NCBI GenBank assembly: GCA_046349435.1
Contig: JAXMCI010000001.1
Location: 62,001 to 126,000, forward strand
From: JAXMCI01 sp046349435
GTDB taxonomy: Bacteria; Pseudomonadota; Alphaproteobacteria; Dongiales; Dongiaceae
Reading direction: 5' to 3'
DNA length: 64,000 nt
Positions 16,529 to 25,266 of this stretch are shown piece by piece; position 1 is the first letter of the stretch; every line of letters begins with the position of its first letter. The notes under the pieces are model-generated. The model had not been told where the DNA came from. It was given only the letters and a program-made list of their open reading frames with translations, and made no database searches. The translations under genes and the position numbers were made by a program.

Positions 16529-17974
16529 TCAGTCCTCCGGCGGATAGATCTCCGACCGGAAGGCGGCGCAGAGCGCGGCCGCCTCGCCGGCCAGCCGCCG
16601 GGCCTCGGTCACCGGCGCGACATGGGCGCGGATCCGGTCCAGCAGCGGCGCCAGCGGCGGCGGTGCCGGCCGGCGGGTGACGTGCAGCGCCTGGGCCGCG
16701 ACGATCGCCAGGTTGGCCAGCGCCTGCTCCAGGCAGGCGCCGGCCTCGGCCTGGCCGCGCCAGGCCGGCATCGCCGCCGGGGCGACGTCGTTCTGGCCGA
16801 AGCCGCCGCCCTCGCTGCCCGGCAGCAGCGTGCGTTGCGCGGCGCGGCGCGCCGCCTCGAGATAGCCCACCTGGGCCATGCCGAGATTGCCGAGATAGGC
16901 GCCGTCGCCCTCGACCAGCTGGTCGGGCAGCAGCGACACCCGGCCGTCGAGCAGCTTCGAGACGTGCCGGTCGGCGATCAGGCAGAGATCGGCCGCCGCC
17001 CCGGCCAGCCCGTCCATCGCCGGCGCGGCGCTGGCATTGTGGTAGCCGCCGTTGCTGATCACCCGGCCGCGCGGATGGGCGGCGTCGGGCGGCAGGAAGA
17101 CCGGGTTGTCGGTGACGGCGGCCAGCGCGACCGCCGCCGCCGCCTCGGCCTCGGCCAGCGCGCGCCGCGCCTGGCCCAGCACGCGCGGCAGGATGCGGTA
17201 GCTGACCGGCACTCGGTAGGGCCGGCGCTCGCCGCCGGCGCCCTCGAGCCAACGGCCGAGCGCGGCCAGGGCCGCCGCCTCGTGCGGGTCCCCCCACAGC
17301 CCGGCCAGCACCGGGTCGTAGGCTTCCAGGGGTGCGTTGAAGGCCTCGACCGAGAGGGCGAAGACGCGCTCGGCGAGGTCGAGCCGGCGGCCCGCCGCCA
17401 GCGCCGCGTCGGCGACCAGCGCGCTCGCGCCGGGGGAGCCGTTGATCAGCGCCAGCGCCTCCTTCTCGCCCAGCGTCACGCTCTCGGCGAGGTCGGCCAG
17501 CAGCGGCGCCAGCAGCAGGATCTCGCCCGCCCCGCCCTGACCGTCGCGCGGCACCGGCGGCAGCCGCCCGCCCTCGAGCAGCCCCGCCACCCCCGCCGCG
17601 AGCTCCGGCGAGATCGCGGCGTGGCCCTCGACGAAGTTGGCGAGCCGGCAGAAGACGATGCCGCGCGCCACCCGCTCCGGCAGCGCCTGCCCGAAGGCGG
17701 CCACCGTCGCCACCGGCGGGCGCCGGGCATGGGCCTGGCGCTCCTCGCGGTCGAGCCGCCGGCTGGCGCGCTGGCCGTAGCCGCTGGTCACGCCGTAGAT
17801 GGTCGGCGGCGGATCGCCGTCGAGCAGCGCCAGGAAGGCGGCGCGGCTCGCCGCCATGCGGGCGAGCGCCGCCGCGGAGAACCGCACGGCGGCGCCGTGC
17901 CAGGCGGCGGCCGCGAAGTTCTCCAGGGTAAAGTCGGAGCGACTGTCGATGGTCAGCGGCATGTCATGTTTCAT
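16529..17974 (-). CDS. Aromatic amino acid lyase (HAL/PAL) homologue lacking the MIO serine
   Basis: This 481-residue protein aligns along its length with histidine/phenylalanine ammonia-lyases. It has a substrate-loop tyrosine (TIYGVTSGYG, Tyr60), GEKEALALINGSP (169-181), and VPVSYRILPRVLG. TDNPVFL is near residue 288. The Ala-Ser-Gly triad that cyclises into the MIO cofactor is replaced: residues 144-151 read DGQGGAGE, with Gly and Glu where Ser and Gly are expected. It therefore probably cannot make MIO and may have another activity. It converges on the D-aminoacylase with a one-base gap. ATG 17974 is used; Met5 is an alternative start. Confidence 0.85.
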   Translation of the reverse strand: MKHDMPLTIDSRSDFTLENFAAAAWHGAAVRFSAAALARMAASRAAFLALLDGDPPPTIYGVTSGYGQRASRRLDREERQAHARRPPVATVAAFGQALPERVARGIVFCRLANFVEGHAAISPELAAGVAGLLEGGRLPPVPRDGQGGAGEILLLAPLLADLAESVTLGEKEALALINGSPGASALVADAALAAGRRLDLAERVFALSVEAFNAPLEAYDPVLAGLWGDPHEAAALAALGRWLEGAGGERRPYRVPVSYRILPRVLGQARRALAEAEAAAAVALAAVTDNPVFLPPDAAHPRGRVISNGGYHNASAAPAMDGLAGAAADLCLIADRHVSKLLDGRVSLLPDQLVEGDGAYLGNLGMAQVGYLEAARRAAQRTLLPGSEGGGFGQNDVAPAAMPAWRGQAEAGACLEQALANLAIVAAQALHVTRRPAPPPLAPLLDRIRAHVAPVTEARRLAGEAAALCAAFRSEIYPPED

Positions 17975-18230
17975 TACAGCGGTCTCGGCAGGTAATCGGA
18001 CGATAGATCTCTGGTAGTTCTGGCGCGACCTTCGCCCGTCTCAGGAAGAGGCGGGCCGTCACTGCAAGCGCGGCCTTGCTTTTCGCTGCCTTCATCTTCA
18101 GGATAGGTTCCGGCTCGACAGGGCGGCACGGAATGGGAGGTACACCGGAGGCTCGCGCGGGGTAAAGGCGCGGCCTGACCGGGTCCCACTACTTCCGGCC
18201 AAAAGGGTCCATGGGAGTAGGCGTAGGGTT

Positions 18231-18545
18231 ATGAACGATCGTCACATGACCGGCCAGGCCGGTGAAGGCACTGAATTGCACGGCACCGTCAAATGGTTCA
18301 ACCCCGAGAAGGGGTTCGGCTTCGTCTCGCCGGCCGACGGCTCGCCCGACGTCTTCCTGCACATCTCGGCGCTGAAGCAGGCAGGGCTGCAGGACGCACC
18401 CGAGGGATCCTCGATCCACTGTGAGGTCGGCCAGGGTCGCAAGGGCGTCCAGGTGCTCCGCGTGATCAATCTCGACACCACCACGGCGGCGCCGCGGCAG
18501 AAGCCGCAGCGTCGCTCCTTCGGTCCGCGCGACCAGGACCGCTGA
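18231..18545 (+). CDS. Cold-shock-domain protein with basic C-terminal tail
   Basis: This 104-residue protein contains one cold-shock domain (residues about 15-80) with RNP1 KGFGFV and RNP2 VFLHI, preceded by GTVKWFNPEKG. It binds single-stranded nucleic acid and acts as an RNA chaperone. It has an N-terminal extension of about 14 residues and an Arg/Gln-rich tail (PRQKPQRRSFGPRDQDR) beyond the classical 70-residue CspA. The 256-base gap before it, shared with the divergent lyase gene, would hold its promoter and a long 5' leader; I see no clear -10/-35 pair there. Confidence 0.93.
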   Translation: MNDRHMTGQAGEGTELHGTVKWFNPEKGFGFVSPADGSPDVFLHISALKQAGLQDAPEGSSIHCEVGQGRKGVQVLRVINLDTTTAAPRQKPQRRSFGPRDQDR

Positions 18546-18551
18546 CCGGTC

Positions 18552-18583
18552 GCCGCGCCCGTCGCCGGGAGGCGGGGCGCGGC
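18552..18583 (+). terminator. GC hairpin just after the cold-shock gene
   Basis: GCCGCGCCC and GGGCGCGGC (9 bp, 14-base loop) start 7 bases after the stop codon. There is no T-tract, so it may stabilise the mRNA 3' end rather than terminate. Confidence 0.4.
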
Positions 18584-18644
18584 CATCGCCGCACAGGGGA
18601 CGCCGGGACCGCCAGCGTCGCACCCTCCCGCCTTGCGCGAAAAT

Positions 18645-18698
18645 CGGGGCGGCTGCCAATTCCAGACCACTGGGACAGGCAGTCGCCCCGTTTCATTT
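18645..18698. terminator. Rho-independent terminator candidate
   Basis: Arms 18645-18657 and 18678-18690 pair over 13 positions (CGGGGCGGCTGCC with GGCAGTCGCCCCG, one G-T pair), followed by TTTCATTT. An A-run precedes the left arm, so it could work on either strand. It sits in the 341-base gap (18546-18886) between the cold-shock and acyl-CoA dehydrogenase genes. Otherwise I see only the possible promoter region of the latter there. Confidence 0.6.
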
Positions 18699-18886
18699 GA
18701 GGTTGCTGCCGGCCGCCAAATAGTGGCGTCCGCCGAGCCGGTTGCCGCGTCGGCTTTGGTCTGTAATTGGCTGGATCTGGTCCATGATAGGGCGCGGTCC
18801 GGCTTGCGGCTGCCGGGCCGCTTCTGTAGGCTGGCCGGCAACAAGCGCGACCGCCCCGGGGCGGTATTCTTCCAGGTGAGGCCGTG

Positions 18887-20275
18887 ATGAGTCAGGTGAA
18901 GAAGTGGGGTGCCGAGGAGTTCTGGGGCCTGGGCTTCGAGTTCGACCCGCAATGGCTGCTGACCGACGAGCAGAAGGCGCTGCAGGCCCGGATCATCGAG
19001 CTGGCCAGCACCACGCTGCGCGACAACGCCGTCGAGTCCGACAAGAAGCTGATGTTCCCGCGCAAGAACTTCGAGGCGCTGGCCAAGCTCGGCCTGCTCG
19101 GGCTGCTGGTCCCCAAGGAGCTCGGCGGCCTCGGCCAGAACCACATCTGCGCCGCCATGGTCTGCGAGACCATCGCCCGCTATGGCTGCCCGAGCACCGC
19201 GATGTGCTACACCATGCATCTCGGCGCGGTCGCGGCGGCGCTGTTCCGCCACCATGACAACAAGACCATCCAGGACATCCTGCGCCGGCTCGACAAGGAC
19301 GTGCTGATCGGCACGCTGTCCTACTCCGACCCGGAGACGGGCTCGCACTTCTGGTACCCCGTCTCCTCCGGCGCCGAGAAGGTCGACGGCGGCTGGAAGG
19401 TGCGCAAGAAGGCGTCCTGGACGACCTCCGGCGGCTTCGCCGACTGGTACATCATCCAGACGACCAGCCCCGATTTCGGCGGCAACTATTCCGACCTCAC
19501 CTGCTGGCTGATCCTCGGCAACGAGGTCAAGGCGGAGCCCTCGAAGTGGGACGGGCTCGGGCTGCGCGGCAACCAGTCGGGCACCCTCGAGGTCGACAAC
19601 GTCAAGGTCGGCCCCGACCGCATGGTCGGCCCGAAGGGCGACGGCGCCTCGTCCAACGACGAGTGCGTCGATCCCTTCTTCCTGCTCTGCTCCTCGGCCT
19701 GCTGGAACGGCATCTCGCTCGGCCTCCTGGACATCGCCAAGCGCCACACCACGATGAAGAAGCATGTCGACGTCGGCATGCGGGTGGCCGACTACCCGAC
19801 CATCCAGGACTATTTCGGCGAGGCGATCGCCGACACCAACGCCAGCCGCTCCTTCGTCTTCACCATGGCCCAGGCGATGGACGCCGCCACGAAGAACTGC
19901 GACTGGTCGCTGCACAGGGACCTCAAGGCCCTGCCCCGCGCCCAGTACCTGCACTGGATGTGGCAGGTGAAGTTCAACGCCGCCAAGAACGTCGCCCACG
20001 TCGCCGACAAGATGCTGCATGCCTGCGGCGGCACCGGCTACAAGCCGGGCCTGGGCATCGAGCGCTACCTGCGCGACGGCAAGGCCGGCTGGGTGATGGG
20101 CCCGACCAACGAGGTGCTGCGCCAGTTCATCGGCAAGGCCGCCCTGCTCGGATTCGGCTCGCTCGACTACTGGAACCAGGCGGTCAACGAGCGGGTGCTG
20201 ACCAACGAGCTGAAGAAGCTCGACCCCGCCGGGAAGCGCTCGCTGGCCGAGCGCCTGCTGGCCGAGGCGAAGTAG
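18887..20275 (+). CDS. Acyl-CoA dehydrogenase family protein
   Basis: This 462-residue flavoprotein is expected to oxidise an acyl-CoA (or related thioester) at C2-C3 using FAD. It shows the N-terminal helical domain, a middle beta domain (GTLSYSDPETGSHFW, then KKASWTTSGGFADWYI) and a C-terminal helical domain ending in the FAD-contact region HACGGTGYKPGLGIERYLRDGKAG. The length exceeds the usual 380-400 residues because of an N-terminal extension and a longer middle insert. The start is ATG 18887, directly after an in-frame GTG, with AGGTGAGG upstream. It is monocistronic between a terminator and a palindromic repeat. The exact substrate cannot be assigned. Confidence 0.87.
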   Translation: MSQVKKWGAEEFWGLGFEFDPQWLLTDEQKALQARIIELASTTLRDNAVESDKKLMFPRKNFEALAKLGLLGLLVPKELGGLGQNHICAAMVCETIARYGCPSTAMCYTMHLGAVAAALFRHHDNKTIQDILRRLDKDVLIGTLSYSDPETGSHFWYPVSSGAEKVDGGWKVRKKASWTTSGGFADWYIIQTTSPDFGGNYSDLTCWLILGNEVKAEPSKWDGLGLRGNQSGTLEVDNVKVGPDRMVGPKGDGASSNDECVDPFFLLCSSACWNGISLGLLDIAKRHTTMKKHVDVGMRVADYPTIQDYFGEAIADTNASRSFVFTMAQAMDAATKNCDWSLHRDLKALPRAQYLHWMWQVKFNAAKNVAHVADKMLHACGGTGYKPGLGIERYLRDGKAGWVMGPTNEVLRQFIGKAALLGFGSLDYWNQAVNERVLTNELKKLDPAGKRSLAERLLAEAK

Positions 20276-20287
20276 CAGGACGCGTCC

Positions 20288-20312
20288 CCCTCTCCCGCTG
20301 CGCGGGAGAGGG
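20288..20312. repeat. REP-like palindrome
   Basis: A perfect 11-bp inverted repeat, CCCTCTCCCGC-TGC-GCGGGAGAGGG, is followed by CCGGGGCGAGGGTC. This pattern is a common intergenic palindrome in high-GC proteobacteria. It lies just after the acyl-CoA dehydrogenase stop and may also act as a 3' stabiliser. Similar but imperfect CT-rich palindromes occur near 60440 and 61654. Confidence 0.6.
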
Positions 20313-20343
20313 CCGGGGCGAGGGTCGGGCCCCCCCGCCTGCC

Positions 20344-22113
20344 ATGCCGACGCCGCCCGTCAACCGTCGCCTCGCCGCGATCCTGGCCGCCGACGTCGTC
20401 GGCTACAGCCGGATGGTCGCGGAGGACGAGGACGCGACGCTGCGGGCCCTGGTGGCGTTCCGCGCCATGCTGGCCGACCTGGTCGCCGATCACGGCGGTC
20501 GGATCTTCGGCTTCGCCGGCGACGGCGTCGTCGTCGAGTTCGCCAGCGCCGTGCAGGCGGTGCGGGCGGCCGTCGCGATCCAGCGCGCGCTGCAGCGCCG
20601 CAATGCCGACCTGCCGCAAGGCCGCAGGCTCGAGCTGCGCATCGGCCTCAATCTCGGCGACGTCGTCGCCGAAGGCGAGGACCTGCTCGGCGACGGCGTG
20701 AACGTCGCGGCCCGGCTGCAGGCGATCGCGGAGCCGGCGGGCATCTGCATCTCGGCCGCCGTGCGGGACCAGATCGAGGCCAGGCTGGACTTTCCCGTCG
20801 CGCCGCTCGGCGAGCGGACGCTGAAGAACATCCCGCGTCCGGTCGCGGTCTACCGCGTCGAGTGGAGCCCCGATGCGATACCGGACACGACGCTGTTGCG
20901 CGGCGCCGTGCCGAGCCTGCCGGACAAGCCGTCGATCGCCGTGCTGCCCTTCGCCAACATGAGCGGCGACGCGGAGCAGGACTACTTCGGCGACGGCGTC
21001 ACCGAGGACATCATCACCGCGCTGTCCCACTATCGCTGGTTCTTCGTCATCGCCCGCAACTCCACCTTCGCCTACAAGGGCCGCCCCGGCATCGACATCA
21101 AGCAGGTCGGCCGCGAGCTCGGCGTCCGCTACGTCCTGGAAGGCAGCGTGCGCAAGGCGGGCAACCGCATCCGCGCCACCGCGCAGCTGATCGAGGCAGA
21201 GAGCGGCAAGCATATCTGGGCGGAGCGCTTCGACCGCGACGTCGCCGACATCTTCGCCCTGCAGGACGAGATCGCCCAGAGCGTGGTCGGCGCGATCGAG
21301 CCCGAGATGCTGCTGTTCGAGGGCCGGCGTGCGGCCCGCAAGGGTTCCGGCAGCCCCGACGCCTTCGATTGCTGGATGCGCGGAACGTGGCATTTCCACC
21401 AGCATTCGCTCGAGGACAGCCGCCTGGCGGAGACATGGCTGCGGCGGTCGATCGAGCTCGACCCGCAGCTCGCGCTGGCGCACGCCTATCTCGCGCGGCT
21501 CTGCAACAACCGGATCTGGTGGGGCTGGAGCGCCGACATCGCCCGCGACATCGACGAGACCTGCGCCGAGGCGGCGCGCGCCGTCGCGCTCGACGACCGC
21601 GACCCCTACTCGCACTACGCCTCCTGCCTCGGCCATCTGTTGACGCACCGGCACCACAGCGCTCTGGACGCCGCGCAGCGCGCCATCGATCTCAACCCGA
21701 ATTTCGCGCTCGGCTTCTTCGCGCTGGGCTGGATCCGCATCTTCCTCGGGCATTTCGCGGAGTCGATCGACCCGCTGATGCGCAGCCTGCGCCTCAATCC
21801 CAATGACCCGCAGCTCCACGCCTTCATCCATCACGTGGCGCTCGCCCACTACCACCAGGGCAAGTACGAGGAGGCGCTGCGCTATGCCGAGCGCGCGGTG
21901 AGCGCCCGCCGGCTGCCCTTCATCCTGCGCACCCTGCTGGCCTGCCTCGGCCAGCTCGGGCTCAGCGAGCAGGCGAAACCGGTGCGCGAAGAATTCCTGG
22001 CTCTGCAGCTGCCGGATCCCGCGCGCTACTGGGACGCCGTGGCGCCCTATGCCGACCCGGCGCACCGCGCCCACCTGCAGGAAGGCCTGCGCAAGGCCGG
22101 CTTGCCGGTCTGA
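20344..22113 (+). CDS. Class III nucleotidyl cyclase domain protein with TolB-like and TPR regions
   Basis: This 589-residue protein combines an N-terminal class III cyclase domain (residues about 8-170), a TolB/FlgO-like segment (SIAVLPFANMSGDAEQDYF, about 198-330) and C-terminal tetratricopeptide repeats. Metal-binding Asp17 (AADVVGYS) and Asp60 (FAGDGVVVEF) are present, as are transition-state Asn120 and Arg124 (GDGVNVAARL). The adenine-selecting Lys usually before the GDG motif is replaced by Gly (RIFGFAGDG), which is frequent in this subfamily and leaves activity and base preference uncertain. It probably senses or responds to a signal through TPR interactions. No partner gene is adjacent. 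Confidence 0.85.
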   Translation: MPTPPVNRRLAAILAADVVGYSRMVAEDEDATLRALVAFRAMLADLVADHGGRIFGFAGDGVVVEFASAVQAVRAAVAIQRALQRRNADLPQGRRLELRIGLNLGDVVAEGEDLLGDGVNVAARLQAIAEPAGICISAAVRDQIEARLDFPVAPLGERTLKNIPRPVAVYRVEWSPDAIPDTTLLRGAVPSLPDKPSIAVLPFANMSGDAEQDYFGDGVTEDIITALSHYRWFFVIARNSTFAYKGRPGIDIKQVGRELGVRYVLEGSVRKAGNRIRATAQLIEAESGKHIWAERFDRDVADIFALQDEIAQSVVGAIEPEMLLFEGRRAARKGSGSPDAFDCWMRGTWHFHQHSLEDSRLAETWLRRSIELDPQLALAHAYLARLCNNRIWWGWSADIARDIDETCAEAARAVALDDRDPYSHYASCLGHLLTHRHHSALDAAQRAIDLNPNFALGFFALGWIRIFLGHFAESIDPLMRSLRLNPNDPQLHAFIHHVALAHYHQGKYEEALRYAERAVSARRLPFILRTLLACLGQLGLSEQAKPVREEFLALQLPDPARYWDAVAPYADPAHRAHLQEGLRKAGLPV

Positions 22114-22131
22114 GACTGTCGAGGCCCCGCG

Positions 22132-22710
22132 CTAATCCATCAGCCCGTGCAGCTTCGCCCACTGCAGCAGCATGATGGTCTTGCCGTCCATGATGCTGCC
22201 GCGGTCGATCGCCGCCAGCGCCTCCTCGAAGCCCATCTCGACGCGCTCGATGTCCTCGGTCTCGGTGGCGACGCCGCCGCCCGCGGAGACCGGGCGATCC
22301 GGATCGTACTCGGCGACGAAGAGATGCAGCCGCTCGGTCACCGAGCCCGGGCTCATGAAGGACTCCATCGCCTTCACCGGCCGCTCGATGCGGAAGCCGG
22401 TCTCCTCCTCCGCCTCCTTGCGCACGCAGGCCTCGGGGTCGTCGGCGTCGAGCTTGCCGGCGCAGACCTCGATCAGCGGCTCCGGATGGCCGTTGACATA
22501 GGCGGGATAGCGGAACTGCCGGACCAGCAGCACGGTGCGGCGCGCCCGGTTGTAGAGCAGCACCGCGGCGCCGTCGCCGCGGTCGTAGGTCTCGCGGATC
22601 TGCGTCTGCCAGCTGCCGTCGTTGCGGCGGTAGTCGAGCGTCGTGCGCTTCAGCACGGCCCAGGCCTCGGACAGGGTCTCGACCTTGCGGACCCGGATGC
22701 GGTCCTCCAT
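22132..22710 (-). CDS. nudK: Nudix hydrolase, NudK-like (GDP-mannose/ADP-sugar pyrophosphatase)
   Basis: This 192-residue protein closely follows E. coli NudK in length and in the Nudix box region (EVCAGKLDADDPEACVRKE, then EEETGF), including NudK's one-residue-short spacing. It would hydrolyse nucleotide sugars to a sugar phosphate and a nucleoside monophosphate using Mg2+. Its ATG shares one base with the stop of the importer permease (TGATG on the minus strand), so it is the last gene of the ribose-type importer operon. This points to a role in nucleotide-sugar recycling alongside sugar import. Confidence 0.88.
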   Translation of the reverse strand: MEDRIRVRKVETLSEAWAVLKRTTLDYRRNDGSWQTQIRETYDRGDGAAVLLYNRARRTVLLVRQFRYPAYVNGHPEPLIEVCAGKLDADDPEACVRKEAEEETGFRIERPVKAMESFMSPGSVTERLHLFVAEYDPDRPVSAGGGVATETEDIERVEMGFEEALAAIDRGSIMDGKTIMLLQWAKLHGLMD

Positions 22711-23744
22711 CAGGCGCTCCGGCGGCGGGACTTGGCGAAGGTGTCGAAGGCGACGGCGAGCACGATGATCACTCCGATGATGATCTGCTGGATGTAGGAG
22801 GAGACGTTGAGCAGCACCAGCCCGTTGAGCAGCACGCCGATCAGGATGGTGCCGATCACCGTGCCGAAGATGGTGCCGATGCCGCCGAACAGGCTGGTGC
22901 CGCCGATCACCACCGAGGCGATGACGGTGAGCTCGTATTGCAGCCCGGCCACCGCCTCGGCCGAGTTGAGCCGGGCCGACAGCACGAAGGCGCCGAGCCC
23001 GGCACAGAAGCCGATGATGACGTAGACGCTGCAGATCACCCAGCGGACGTTGAGCCCGGCGAGCCGCGCCGCCTCGGGATTGCCGCCGACCGCATAGACC
23101 TGGCGGCCGTAGCGGCTGTAGCGCAGCACGACGTGGGCGATCGCCGCGAAGACGAGGAAGATGATCACCGGCACCGGCACCGGCCCGATCTTGCCCTGCC
23201 CCCACCAGGTGAAGGACGGGCCGAAGCCGCTGATCGGCCCGCCGCCGGAGAACAGCAGCGCGGCGCCGCGGAACACCGACATGCCGCCCAGCGTCACCAC
23301 GAAGGGCGGCACCTTGAGGCGGGTGATGGCGAAGCCCTGCAGGAAGCCGCCGGCGGTGCCGACCGCGACGGCGGCGAGCGCCGCCAGGCCCCAGCCATAG
23401 CCGGCCGCCTCCTGCGCCGCGCCGACCGTGAAGCGGCCCTCGAGCCCGCCCTTGGCGACCGCGGCGGCGACCAGCCCGGCGAAGGCGAGCAGCGAGCCGA
23501 CCGACAGGTCGATGCCGGCGGTCAGGATGACGAAGGTCATGCCGACCGCCAGCAGCCCGATGATCGAGACCTGCCGCATCACGTTGAACAGGTTGATCGG
23601 GCTGAGGAAGCGCGGCTCGACCGCGGCGAACACCGCCATCAGCACGATCAGGAAGATCAGCGGCGCGAAGCGGGCCAGCCAGCTCAGCAGGTCCGGGCCG
23701 CCGCGCGCCGCGGCCGGCGCCGCGTCCCCCTCGCTCCCGCTCAT
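22710..23744 (-). CDS. Ribose-type ABC importer permease (second system)
   Basis: This 344-residue RbsC-family membrane protein has about ten hydrophobic helices. Family segments are TAGIDLSVGSLLAF, the coupling loop GGNPEAARLAGLN, and the glycine-rich GGTSLFGGIGTIFGT. I use ATG 23744 (MSGSEG); its start overlaps the ATPase stop by four bases. The frame extends further upstream but that part is the shadow of the ATPase gene. It works with the ATPase and binding protein encoded just upstream in the operon. Confidence 0.93.
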   Translation of the reverse strand: MSGSEGDAAPAAARGGPDLLSWLARFAPLIFLIVLMAVFAAVEPRFLSPINLFNVMRQVSIIGLLAVGMTFVILTAGIDLSVGSLLAFAGLVAAAVAKGGLEGRFTVGAAQEAAGYGWGLAALAAVAVGTAGGFLQGFAITRLKVPPFVVTLGGMSVFRGAALLFSGGGPISGFGPSFTWWGQGKIGPVPVPVIIFLVFAAIAHVVLRYSRYGRQVYAVGGNPEAARLAGLNVRWVICSVYVIIGFCAGLGAFVLSARLNSAEAVAGLQYELTVIASVVIGGTSLFGGIGTIFGTVIGTILIGVLLNGLVLLNVSSYIQQIIIGVIIVLAVAFDTFAKSRRRSA

Positions 23745-25264
23745 GCCGCCCGTGCCCCGCGCCGCGTCATCATGCTCATCAGCCTCTCCTGGTCGGCCGC
23801 GTCGCGCGCGACCTCGCCGGTGATGCGGCCCTCGCACATCGTCACGATGCGGTCGCTGATCGCCAGCACCTCGGGCAGCTCGGAGGAGATGGCGATCACC
23901 GCGATGCCGGAGCCCGCCAGCTCGAACAGCAGGTTGTGCACCTCGACCTTGGCGCCGACGTCGATGCCGCGGGTCGGCTCGTCGACGATCAGCACGGTCG
24001 GGCGCAGCGCCAGCCAGCGGGCCAGCACCACCTTCTGCTGGTTGCCGCCCGACAGGTTGGCGACCAGCTGCTCCGGCCCGGCCATGCGGATGTTGAGCAT
24101 CCGCCGGAAGCGCTCGACCATCGCCAGCTCGGCCGCCTCGTCGACCAGCCAGCGCAGCAGCCGCAGCTTGTCCAGCGCCGCGATGCTGAGGTTGCGGCGC
24201 ACCGCCAGCGCCAGGAACAGCGCCTGCTGCTTGCGGTCCTCCGGCACCAAGCCGATGCCGTACCGGATGGCGTCGCGCGGCGAGCGGATGGCGGCCGGCT
24301 TGCCGTCGACCAGGATGCGGCCGGCGGCGAAGGGATCGGCGCCGAAGATGGCGCGGGCGAGCTCGGTGCGGCCGGCCCCGACCAGCCCGGCGAGGCCGAG
24401 GATCTCGCCGCGCCGCACCTCCAGCGTGATGTCCTGCAGCACCGCGGCGTGCGGGTCCTGCGCCGTGCCGCGCCGGCTCAGCCCCTCGACGCGCAGCGCG
24501 ACCGCGCCGGGCGCGGCGGCGGCGCGATGGGCGTAGAGCGTGCTGACCTCGCGCCCCACCATCAGCCGGATGATGCCGTCGACGCTCGTCTCGGCGACGG
24601 CGCCGCTGCCGACCTGGCGGCCGTCGCGCAGCACGGTGTAGCGGTCGGCCAGCGCCATCACCTCGTCGAGCCGGTGGGTGACGAAGATGATGCTGAGCCC
24701 CTGGGCGCGCAGCTCGCGCACGATGCGGAACAGCTTGCCGACCTCGCTGGCGCTCAAGGCCGAGGTCGGCTCGTCCATGACGATCAGCCGCGACTGCATC
24801 GACAGCGCCCGGGCGATCTCGACCATCTGCTGCTCGGCGACGCTGAGGTCGCGCACCGGCGCGAAGGGGTCGAGCGCCAGGCCGAGCCGGCGGATGATGG
24901 CGCGGGTCTCCTCGCCCATCCGCCGCCAGCCGACGAAGAGGCGGGGCCCCGGCTCGCGTCCGATGAAGACGTTCTCGGCGATCGTCATGTTCGGCGCGAG
25001 GGTGAACTCCTGGTAGATGGTGGCGATGCCGAGCCGCTGCGCGGCGTGCGGGTCGGGCGGCGCGACCGGGCGGCCGGCGAGCGCGATGCTGCCCTCGTCC
25101 GGCTGCTGCGCGCCGGCCAGGATCTTCAGCAGGGTGGATTTGCCGGCGCCGTTCTCGCCGAGCAGCGCATGGATCTCGCCGGGCGCGACGGTGAGGTCGA
25201 CGCCGGTCAGCGCCTGCACGCCGGGGAAGCGCTTGCCGATGCCGCGCATGGCGAGCAGCGGCAC
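23741..25264 (-). CDS. Ribose-type ABC importer, duplicated ATP-binding protein (second system)
   Basis: This 507-residue protein has tandem ATPase domains. The N-terminal Walker A is GENGAGKST with VMDEP as Walker B; the signature in this half is degenerate (LSVAEQQMV). The C-terminal half has GLVGAGRTE and LSGGNQQKV. The start is GTG 25264 (MPLLAMRGIGKRFPG is the normal CUT2 opening); ATG 25249 is an alternative. The GTG lies only 2 bases from the end of a perfect 14-bp hairpin, so no free Shine-Dalgarno is available. This hints at structure-controlled translation. Confidence 0.92.
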   Translation of the reverse strand: MPLLAMRGIGKRFPGVQALTGVDLTVAPGEIHALLGENGAGKSTLLKILAGAQQPDEGSIALAGRPVAPPDPHAAQRLGIATIYQEFTLAPNMTIAENVFIGREPGPRLFVGWRRMGEETRAIIRRLGLALDPFAPVRDLSVAEQQMVEIARALSMQSRLIVMDEPTSALSASEVGKLFRIVRELRAQGLSIIFVTHRLDEVMALADRYTVLRDGRQVGSGAVAETSVDGIIRLMVGREVSTLYAHRAAAAPGAVALRVEGLSRRGTAQDPHAAVLQDITLEVRRGEILGLAGLVGAGRTELARAIFGADPFAAGRILVDGKPAAIRSPRDAIRYGIGLVPEDRKQQALFLALAVRRNLSIAALDKLRLLRWLVDEAAELAMVERFRRMLNIRMAGPEQLVANLSGGNQQKVVLARWLALRPTVLIVDEPTRGIDVGAKVEVHNLLFELAGSGIAVIAISSELPEVLAISDRIVTMCEGRITGEVARDAADQERLMSMMTRRGARAA

Positions 25265-25266
25265 GC

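Noticed and set aside
18076..18098. Possible promoter TTGCTT ... CAGGAT before the cold-shock gene
   Set aside because: Both hexamers match consensus weakly; not better than expected by chance in this gap.
17974..18189. 71-codon minus-strand frame upstream of the lyase homologue
   Set aside because: No family motif, overlaps the probable promoter region and has a Pro/Arg/Gly composition typical of random high-GC frames.
18633..18887. 84-codon plus-strand frame before the acyl-CoA dehydrogenase
   Set aside because: It spans a terminator hairpin and the likely promoter region, and has no recognisable domain.
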